From CAYUCE01 sp964443275 (GTDB taxonomy: Bacteria > Bipolaricaulota > Bipolaricaulia > CAYUCE01): a stretch of 6,778 nt of DNA. The stretch is taken from assembly GCA_964443275.1 (NCBI GenBank), contig CAYUCE010000075.1, positions 1 through 6,778 of the forward strand, in the 5' to 3' direction. The stretch's first letter is position 1. Each line of letters opens with the position of its first letter. Positions 1 to 4,543 of this stretch are shown here, piece after piece. The notes beneath the pieces are model-generated. The model had not been told where the DNA came from and ran no database searches. It saw only the letters and a program-made list of their open reading frames with translations. The position numbers were made by a program, and so were the translations under genes.

Positions 1-789
1 AAGAACCAGTCCTAAAAGTACAAGTGCCGTCCCATACTGAATATGGCGGGTTTGTCTGTAAAAGACGCTCTCCGTAGCCATGACGAATAAGTGATAGGGG
101 AGGGCCATTACCGGTGACAGAGGGGAGTTGGGTACTTTTCCGGAGAACACGGCAGCAGTAAAGATTATGGGGGCGGTCTCTCCAGCAGCTCTACCCAAGG
201 CCAGAATTGAGCCGGTTAAGATGCCTGAAAGCCCAGAAGGTAGCACCACTTTTCTGATAGTTTGCCATTTTGTGGCTCCCAAAGCCAAGGAAGCCTCTCT
301 GAACCCTTTTGGAACTGAAAGCAATGCTTCTTCTGAGGCCCTGATGATGACCGGCAATACAAGTAAAGCCAGAGTCAGGGAGCCGGAAAGAAGGGAAATC
401 CCGAAGCCCGAAAACCTTACAAAGAAGGCCAATCCAAACAGACCAAACACTACTGATGGAACTCCGGCCAGGTTATTGATACCTAATCTAATTATGCGAA
501 TTACAGTCCCCTGCTTAGCATATTCGGTTAAATATATGGCTGAAAGTATCCCCAGAGGAAGAGAGAAGGCCAAAGTACCAATGGCAAGATAGAGTGTCCC
601 TACCAGTGCTGGGAAAATCCCCCCCTCAGTCATGGCCTGGCGGGGAAAGGCGGTCAAAAATTCAATAGATATGGCAGATGCCCCTCTTGCTATTATGAAG
701 TAAAGAATCATCCCCAAGGCAGCTAATATAATCAAAGTGGCTACTCCCATAGAAGCAAAAGCTACTTTTTGAGTAATTCTTCGCCTCAA
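1..789 (-). CDS. pstA: PstA, phosphate ABC transporter permease subunit (partial, C-terminus beyond left edge)
   Basis: This is an inner-membrane permease subunit. With PstC it forms the channel that takes phosphate from PstS and imports it using ATP hydrolysed by PstB. I translated 263 codons, open to the window edge. PstA proteins are usually about 280-300 residues, so roughly the last 20-30 are missing. Hydrophobic segments lie near residues 10-34, 62-88, 103-125, 135-150 and 186-214. The cytoplasmic EAA loop that contacts the ATPase is at about 153-184 (SEEALLSVPKGFREASLALG, then ATKW). It is followed by GRAAGETAPI (199-208), a strong PstA signature. The start is TTG at 789. It overlaps the pstC stop by 4 nt (TTGA) and has AAGGAGG at 803-797, 7 nt upstream. 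An in-frame ATG at 750 has no such site. The overlap implies translational coupling to pstC. The identity is very secure; the TTG start is likely. Confidence 0.95.
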   Translation of the reverse strand, partial: MRRRITQKVAFASMGVATLIILAALGMILYFIIARGASAISIEFLTAFPRQAMTEGGIFPALVGTLYLAIGTLAFSLPLGILSAIYLTEYAKQGTVIRIIRLGINNLAGVPSVVFGLFGLAFFVRFSGFGISLLSGSLTLALLVLPVIIRASEEALLSVPKGFREASLALGATKWQTIRKVVLPSGLSGILTGSILALGRAAGETAPIIFTAAVFSGKVPNSPLSPVMALPYHLFVMATESVFYRQTRHIQYGTALVLLGLVL

Positions 790-1667
790 CGTTCAACCTC
801 CTTGTAGCGATGTGAGATCCAGTCTGCAACTATGTTAATAAATAAGGTAAATAAGAAAAGCACTATGCCGATAGCAAATATTGCGTGGTAGTGCTGGCCT
901 CCCCAAACTGCTTCTCCAATTTCTGCGGCTATAGTGGCGGTCATGGGGCGAACAGGCTGCAGGAAAGAGGTAGGGATTATAGGGCTCATTCCGGTTATCA
1001 TCAGCACAGTCATGGTTTCACCAACCGCCCGGCCCATACCTAGGATCGCCGCACATGATATGCCTGATAAGGCCGCCGGTACGGTGACTTTGTATATGGT
1101 CTGCCACTTCGTTGATCCCAAAGCTAGGGCAGCGTCTTTGTAACTTTTTGGAACTGCACTGATGGCATCTTCAGCCACACTTACCACGGTAGGCAAAGCC
1201 ATTATCCCCAGCAGCATCGATCCAGTTAGCGCAGTTTTGCCAATGGGTAAATTGAATGTCTCCTTAACCCAGGGAACCACTATCATCAAACCGAAAAAAC
1301 CATAAACTACGGAGGGTATACCGGCCAAGAGTTCAATGAAGGACTTCAATAAATCACGTAAGGAAGGAGGAGCAATTTCTGATATGAATATGGCGGCTGC
1401 AATTCCCAGTGGAACACAAATAAGTAAAGCCCCCAAAGTAACCCAGAGTGATCCCAAAAGTAGTGGTAAAATACCGTAATCGGGTGAATCAGCAGTAGGA
1501 TACCAATACTTACCGACCAAAAAATCGAGTGGACTATATTCCACAAATAAAGGAAGTCCTTCATGGAATAAAAAAAGCATTATCAAGAACAATACGATGA
1601 TGGAAACGAGGGCACAGATTAAAAAGAAATATCTGATTAACCGCTCTTTTAACCTTCTGTAGGTCAT
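786..1667 (-). CDS. pstC: PstC, phosphate ABC transporter permease subunit
   Basis: PstC is the partner of PstA in the membrane channel of the high-affinity phosphate importer. The 293-residue product has the usual family length. A membrane segment near residues 12-36 is followed by an external stretch with WYPTADSPDYGILP (55-68), matching the PstC pattern of a tryptophan-rich loop before helix 2. Further helices lie near 70-95, 109-134, 149-168, 199-226 and 261-284. The EAA loop is at 166-197 (EDAISAVPKSYKDAALALGS, then TKW), followed by GRAVGETM (212-219). It sits 62 nt downstream of pstS and overlaps pstA by 4 nt. The ATG at 1667 has no recognisable Shine-Dalgarno site; the bases just upstream are AT-rich and end an inverted repeat. 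No better in-frame start exists before the first helix, so the start is probably right but translation may be weak or structure-dependent. Identification is secure. Confidence 0.96.
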   Translation of the reverse strand: MTYRRLKERLIRYFFLICALVSIIVLFLIMLFLFHEGLPLFVEYSPLDFLVGKYWYPTADSPDYGILPLLLGSLWVTLGALLICVPLGIAAAIFISEIAPPSLRDLLKSFIELLAGIPSVVYGFFGLMIVVPWVKETFNLPIGKTALTGSMLLGIMALPTVVSVAEDAISAVPKSYKDAALALGSTKWQTIYKVTVPAALSGISCAAILGMGRAVGETMTVLMITGMSPIIPTSFLQPVRPMTATIAAEIGEAVWGGQHYHAIFAIGIVLFLFTLFINIVADWISHRYKEVER

Positions 1668-1676
1668 ATTTTAGTT

Positions 1677-1706
1677 ATTTAGTTCTTGGTTCTCAGTTAA
1701 CTAAAT
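1677..1706 (-). promoter_or_regulatory. AT-rich inverted repeat between pstS and pstC
   Basis: ATTTAGTT (1677-1684) and AACTAAAT (1699-1706) are perfect 8-bp inverted arms around a 14-nt loop. They lie in the 62-nt gap between the pstS stop and the pstC start, with the near arm ending 9 nt before the pstC ATG. The stem is almost all A/T and no U-run follows, so it does not look like an intrinsic terminator. A role in mRNA processing, or in keeping pstC expression below pstS, is inference: pst operons commonly make more binding protein than permease. Confidence 0.35.
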
Positions 1707-1729
1707 CCTGAATCCATACTCCTGATACC

Positions 1730-2677
1730 TTACCCTAAGTATTTCGCTCCTAACTTTTTGAAAAGGAATTTACAAAAGCTAGGGTACGTCTCATAAAGAG
1801 GGATATAACCTTGCTCCTTGACTACACACTGACCAGTATAAGAATAAATGAAATCTAACCACTTAGCAATGATCGGTTTGGCTGGTTCCCACTGGCCATT
1901 TGTCCTTTCTCCATCTATGTACATGTAAAGAGACCGGCTAATAGGATAAACCCCTTCACGTACATTACGGATGGTAGCTGAAATGTAAATTTCTCCTTTT
2001 GCAGATACTCTAGTCACCTTTAATCCCTCTCCCAAATAACCCATCCCAATGTATCCAATGGCCCCTTCAGCGCCAGATACTGTCTCAGCCATCTCGGCGT
2101 TGGAACCTACAAAAATCGTATCTGGTCTTAGTCTAGCTCCTTTGCCCTCCACCTCCTCGATAACCATCTCCAAAAAGGACCCGTAAGTGCCGGAGGTGGT
2201 ATCTCTGGAGACCACTACTAGTCTCCTATCCGGACCTCCTAAAGCTTTCCAATTAACAATTTTTGGGTTCACGTAGATCTTCGCTATTTGCTCAAAAGTA
2301 AGCTGATCTTTTGGATTCGAAGGATGTACTACCACGGCAATACCATCTTTGGCTATGGCGAATTCTACCGGATTAACCCCCTTTTCTTCGGACATTTTTA
2401 CTTCTTCATCTCTTATAGGACGCGAGGCATCCGCTACGTCACAAGTACCATTGATCAAGCTAGTTATTCCCACTGAGGAGCCACCGCCCTTTATAGTAAC
2501 CGAATAGTCAGGATAGGCCTCCATGAAAAGCTCCGAAGCACGTTGGGCGATGGGAAGAACTGTGGTTGATCCAACAATATTGAGAGTAGAAGAAGATGTA
2601 GCGATAACATTAAGGGAAAAGATGCTCATTAAGCTTACCAGTAGAATAGCTAATAGAAATTTGCTGTTCAGTTTCAT
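1730..2677 (-). CDS. pstS: PstS, secreted phosphate-binding protein of the Pst transporter
   Basis: This is the extracytoplasmic receptor that binds inorganic phosphate and delivers it to PstC-PstA. The 315-residue product starts with a signal peptide: KLNSK, a hydrophobic core (about 8-24), then a likely signal peptidase I site after NVIA near residue 27. No lipobox cysteine is present, so it seems to be secreted or periplasmic rather than a lipoprotein. Phosphate-contacting motifs of the family are visible: VGSTTVLP (35-42), KGGGSSVGI (63-71), DASRPI (83-88) and SRDTTSGTYG (157-166), with GAIGYIGMGYL (205-215) further on. I chose ATG 2677 because GGAGG at 2690-2686 is 8 nt away and it begins a normal signal peptide. 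An in-frame ATG at 2737 also has AGGAGG, but only 4 nt away, and would add 20 residues rich in arginine that are encoded partly by a repeat. The C-terminus after residue 294 (YETYPSFCKFLFKKLGAKYL) looks longer than usual. It is the first gene of the pst operon. Confidence 0.95.
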   Translation of the reverse strand: MKLNSKFLLAILLVSLMSIFSLNVIATSSSTLNIVGSTTVLPIAQRASELFMEAYPDYSVTIKGGGSSVGITSLINGTCDVADASRPIRDEEVKMSEEKGVNPVEFAIAKDGIAVVVHPSNPKDQLTFEQIAKIYVNPKIVNWKALGGPDRRLVVVSRDTTSGTYGSFLEMVIEEVEGKGARLRPDTIFVGSNAEMAETVSGAEGAIGYIGMGYLGEGLKVTRVSAKGEIYISATIRNVREGVYPISRSLYMYIDGERTNGQWEPAKPIIAKWLDFIYSYTGQCVVKEQGYIPLYETYPSFCKFLFKKLGAKYLG

Positions 2678-2703
2678 TATGCTCCCCTCCGGACTTCTTT
2701 CCC

Positions 2704-2728
2704 TTCTGCGAAGCAGAGAGTTACGTAG
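2704..2728. repeat. Partial copy of the palindromic repeat found upstream of the phoU-like gene
   Basis: Bases 2707-2728 match the reverse complement of 4283-4304 at 20 of 22 positions; the core TGCGAAGCAGAGAG is identical. The copy contains its own small hairpin: TCTGC (2705-2709), loop GAA, GCAGA (2713-2717). It lies between the two possible pstS start codons (2737 and 2677) and so encodes part of the optional N-terminal extension (RNSLLRR). Two copies in one window suggest a small dispersed element, but two copies alone cannot prove it. Confidence 0.5.
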
Positions 2729-2737
2729 TAATTTCAT

Positions 2738-2746
2738 TTTTCCTCC
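2738..2746 (-). promoter_or_regulatory. Upstream Shine-Dalgarno site and alternative pstS start
   Basis: GGAGG at 2746-2742 is followed by AAAA and an ATG at 2737 that is in frame with pstS and would give a 335-residue protein. The 4-nt spacing is short. The second site, GGAGG at 2690-2686 with 8 nt to ATG 2677, is better placed. Either both starts are used, or the upstream site is left over from before a repeat was inserted. I see no way to choose from sequence alone. Confidence 0.4.
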
Positions 2747-2791
2747 TAAATTTAAGTGAATAGATTTTGATTTTCAAACACTGCCCTTTCC

Positions 2792-2851
2792 TTAGTTAGA
2801 ACATACGAGATCCCAAAACGAACGTTTAAGGATATAATTTTCCTGCTCCAT
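2792..2851 (-). CDS. Possible 19-residue leader ORF upstream of pstS
   Basis: An ATG at 2851 preceded by AGGAAG with 6 nt spacing opens a 20-codon frame (MEQENYILKRSFWDLVCSN, then TAA). It ends 54 nt before the upstream pstS ATG and lies wholly inside the putative pst leader transcript. I recognise no family for it. It could be a translated upstream ORF that influences pstS expression or simply a chance frame; short frames with a plausible Shine-Dalgarno site arise by chance in A/G-rich DNA. Confidence 0.2.
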   Translation of the reverse strand: MEQENYILKRSFWDLVCSN

Positions 2852-2900
2852 CTACCACTTCCTTTTTTAAATACCCTATATGATTTCATCTATCTTTTTT

Positions 2901-2944
2901 GGGATTTAGGGATTAGGGATCATGTTTTTAGGATTAGGGATTTA
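2901..2944. repeat. Degenerate telomere-like GGGATTA short repeats
   Basis: On the plus strand, units GGGATTTA (2901-2908), GGGATTA (2909-2915) and GGGAT (2916-2920) are followed after a 9-nt break by AGGATTA (2930-2936) and GGGATTTA (2937-2944). The units differ by insertion of a T or loss of a G, so they look like decayed tandem copies. They lie in the pst leader, where the transcript would read CCCTAATCCC. The function is unknown; this may be simple slippage in non-coding DNA. Confidence 0.6.
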
Positions 2945-3092
2945 GTTTGAAAGGCAAGTTTTTACTCCAGCCTCCTTATTCCGTAATCCATATTACTTAC
3001 GCAAAACTTATTCCATACTCCATCAATCCATATCCCTTAAACAAGCTTCTCATAAATGTATTTAATAGAGAATCAATATAGAAAACGAACAT

Positions 3093-3121
3093 ATTATATA
3101 GAAGATGACCAATCCTGTCAA
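3093..3121 (-). promoter_or_regulatory. Consensus sigma-70-type promoter of the pst operon
   Basis: Read on the minus strand, TTGACA (3121-3116) and TATAAT (3098-3093) are both perfect consensus hexamers separated by 17 bp. It points at pstS, 356 bp away, and nothing else on that strand lies between. A 7-bp dyad with one mismatch flanks the -35 box: CCAATCC at 3109-3115 and GGATTAG at 3122-3128. That arrangement would suit a repressor. A perfect core promoter for a gene set normally induced by phosphate starvation suggests control by repression rather than by an activator compensating for a poor -35 box; this is inference. Confidence 0.8.
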
Positions 3122-3128
3122 GGATTAG
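3109..3128. promoter_or_regulatory. Possible operator dyad overlapping the pst -35 box
   Basis: CCAATCC (3109-3115) and GGATTAG (3122-3128) form an inverted repeat matching at 6 of 7 positions. It is centred on the 6-bp -35 element, whose minus-strand reading is TTGACA. A protein bound here would block RNA polymerase. The neighbouring gene encodes a protein with an AbrB-type DNA-binding domain, which makes it a candidate ligand, but a PhoP-like response regulator or chance are equally open. I could not match it to the E. coli Pho box or Bacillus PhoP repeats. Confidence 0.3.
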
Positions 3129-3238
3129 CAGAAAAAATCGCTGGCTGTTGATGAAGGTTTTTAAGATAGGCAAAGATTCCAACAGAAGATAACCTAATTT
3201 CATAAAAGTGGGTGACTGAATTGTTGAAAGTGTCTATT

Positions 3239-4231
3239 TTAAGCCGGTGAGGGAGAGGCGGCATCCAGCGCCGTCTCTGCGATATTAGTACCGTAGTCCT
3301 TTGCTCTTCCTATAGAATCTGAGACTATACCTAGAAGTTGAGAAACTTTTGAATCTAGTTCGTAAAGACGCTTATTCAAGTTGGTCAAGCGATCATCGAC
3401 CTTTTTGCTTAAGTCTAAAGCTAGATTGGCCTGATCGGTATCTTTGTTCTCCAAGGCAGTAACCGCTTTTTCAATGGTTTTTATGACTAAATCTTCAACG
3501 GGCAAAATGCTAGATATAATAGCCTCGTCAAACCTATCCTCAAGGGAACCGGCCACATCAGCTATTTTAACCGCATGATCGGCAATCCTTTCCAACTGAT
3601 AAGCTGCAGTATGATAGCTTAAAAATTCTAATCTGCCAATACCAACTTCCTCTTCGTATAACACATCTCTTAAAGCAAATCTAAACTGTCGGGAGATCAT
3701 CAAAAAGAGCCTGTCCACATCAGTATCTCGATCTTTCACATCTTGAGCCAGTTCCCCGTCATTAGTTTTCAAAGCAGTCAGTGCATCTTTAAGCATAGAT
3801 TTGGTAATAAGATAAATCCTTTTAACAGTTTGAGGAACAGATAGTTCAGAAGAGTCCAAAAGATTGTGTATAGTTATGGAAGTTCCCGATTCTTCCATGA
3901 TCTCCGGACCTATCAAATTCTGAGAGGTTTTGCGCACTGTAGCCCGCTGGGTAGGAGTTATTTTTTCGCCTCGGACTTCAATAATATCATAACCGGATAT
4001 ATACATAGAAATTACCGCCCGGATCAAAACATCACCGCTCTTACCTTCAATTTGCAGGACTCCCCTATTTACCTCCTCCTTTTTAGCCGGTTTTAGCACC
4101 AACAAATTCCCAAAGTGAGGGATCAGGTGCATTTTGGACCCTGATTTAAGCCCCACTTCCTCCGCCCATTTTTTGGGAAGGGTCACCATAAAGGTAGATC
4201 CGCCGGTAATCTGGACTTTTCTAGTCTCCAT
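3239..4231 (-). CDS. PhoU-like phosphate regulator with N-terminal AbrB/SpoVT DNA-binding domain
   Basis: This is a cytoplasmic regulator expected to couple phosphate import to signalling. The 330-residue product is about 100 longer than classical bacterial PhoU. Residues 1-48 form a SpoVT/AbrB-like swapped-hairpin domain (RKVQITGGSTFMVTLPKKWA, then VGLKSGSKMHLI). After a linker with a small alpha/beta part (55-90), helices from about 135 to 322 match PhoU. They include DRDTDVDRLF (167-176), ERIADHAVKIAD (214-225) and RAKDYGTNIAET (309-320), the two copies of the metal-binding PhoU motif. The second copy has RAKDYG where RIGDHA is typical. This domain pairing is best known from archaeal PhoU-like proteins; from memory it also occurs in some bacteria. 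I chose ATG 4231 because GAGGTGA (4243-4237) is 5 nt away; GTG 4240 is in frame but lacks a site. It lies upstream of pstS on the same strand, with no hairpin terminator visible between them, so readthrough into pst is possible. Confidence 0.9.
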   Translation of the reverse strand: METRKVQITGGSTFMVTLPKKWAEEVGLKSGSKMHLIPHFGNLLVLKPAKKEEVNRGVLQIEGKSGDVLIRAVISMYISGYDIIEVRGEKITPTQRATVRKTSQNLIGPEIMEESGTSITIHNLLDSSELSVPQTVKRIYLITKSMLKDALTALKTNDGELAQDVKDRDTDVDRLFLMISRQFRFALRDVLYEEEVGIGRLEFLSYHTAAYQLERIADHAVKIADVAGSLEDRFDEAIISSILPVEDLVIKTIEKAVTALENKDTDQANLALDLSKKVDDRLTNLNKRLYELDSKVSQLLGIVSDSIGRAKDYGTNIAETALDAASPSPA

Positions 4232-4267
4232 GCTGCTCACCTCGGTACATATTCTGATTCACTTACC

Positions 4268-4330
4268 GACTCTTCTACGCTTCTACGAAGCTCTCTGCTT
4301 CGCAAGCTACGCAGTAGCGTAGAAGAGGTC
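4268..4330. repeat. 63-bp palindromic repeat in the leader of the PhoU-like gene
   Basis: Outer arms 4268-4281 (GACTCTTCTACGCT) and 4316-4330 (AGCGTAGAAGAGGTC) pair over 14 bp with one bulged base. Inside are two smaller perfect stems: CGAAGC (4286-4291) with GCTTCG (4297-4302) around TCTCT, and CTACGC (4307-4312) with GCGTAG (4317-4322) around AGTA. The second competes with the outer stem. CTTCTACG also occurs twice in tandem (4272-4279, 4280-4287). Part of it (4283-4304) recurs at 2707-2728. It resembles a small mobile or REP-like element that would fold strongly in DNA or in the phoU-like transcript, 25 nt before the Shine-Dalgarno site. It is not followed by a T-run on either strand, so a terminator is unlikely. 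Confidence 0.75.
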
Positions 4331-4369
4331 AAAGAAGCGAAGTACGAGTTTTCTAGCTTTCTTCATATT

Positions 4370-4398
4370 TTTATATAGATTTAGGAAATGATTTGCAA
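4370..4398 (-). promoter_or_regulatory. Candidate promoter of the PhoU-like gene
   Basis: On the minus strand, TTGCAA (4398-4393) and TATAAA (4375-4370) are separated by 17 bp. Each hexamer matches consensus at 4-5 of 6 positions. Transcription would begin near 4363 and give a leader of about 130 nt containing the whole palindromic repeat. Confidence 0.5.
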
Positions 4399-4475
4399 AT
4401 TATATAGTAAGTGATTTCATTGCGGCCAGCTTACCAAGACTGTAAAATCGAAAAGATTACCCAAGATGAATTAAG

Positions 4476-4504
4476 TTGAAGAAAAAGCTTTAATTTTGTA
4501 GATT
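4476..4504 (+). promoter_or_regulatory. Weak candidate promoter for asnS
   Basis: TTGAAG (4476-4481) and TAGATT (4499-4504) are separated by 17 bp and lie 39 bp before the asnS start. Each box matches consensus at 4 of 6 positions. The surrounding DNA is A/T-rich, so other pairings are possible. No T-box leader is visible: I see no conserved T-box core sequence and no terminator before the gene. Confidence 0.3.
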
Positions 4505-4543
4505 ATAAGCAATTAGTCATAGACATTGGAGGGAGGCACTGTA

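Larger units (their letters stand above)
2738..3086 (-). other. Long untranslated leader of the pst operon
   Basis: If transcription starts about 7 nt after the -10 box at 3098-3093, roughly 350 nt precede pstS. The stretch holds no recognised gene. It has degenerate GGATTA/GGGATTT repeats at 2901-2944, a TCCATACTCC 10-mer at 3012-3021 that recurs at 1713-1722, a possible small ORF (2792-2851), and a short dyad TTTGA-AAA-TCAAA near 2763-2777. A 68-codon frame crossing 2997-3203 overlaps the promoter, has no ribosome site and is not credible. I do not recognise a known riboswitch in it. Confidence 0.45.

Noticed and set aside
128..592. 154-codon plus-strand open frame
   Set aside because: It lies antisense to pstA, whose minus-strand translation is a clear permease; the plus-strand product has no recognisable family features.
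2901..2944. CRISPR array or iteron origin
   Set aside because: The units are 7-8 nt, directly abutting and degenerate, with no spacers and no replication gene nearby.
3109..3128. Classical E. coli-type Pho box
   Set aside because: The sequence is an inverted repeat, not the direct CTGTCAT-type repeat, and only single half-site words resemble it.
2997..3203. 68-codon minus-strand frame between the PhoU-like gene and pstS
   Set aside because: It overlaps the consensus promoter at 3093-3121, has no Shine-Dalgarno site, and its composition looks like translated A/T-rich spacer.
4268..4330. Intrinsic terminator at the palindrome
   Set aside because: No T-run follows the stem on either strand, and it lies upstream of both flanking genes, which are divergent.
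4331..4543. T-box riboswitch upstream of asnS
   Set aside because: No T-box core sequence, specifier stem or terminator/antiterminator pair is visible, and the candidate promoter leaves too short a leader.
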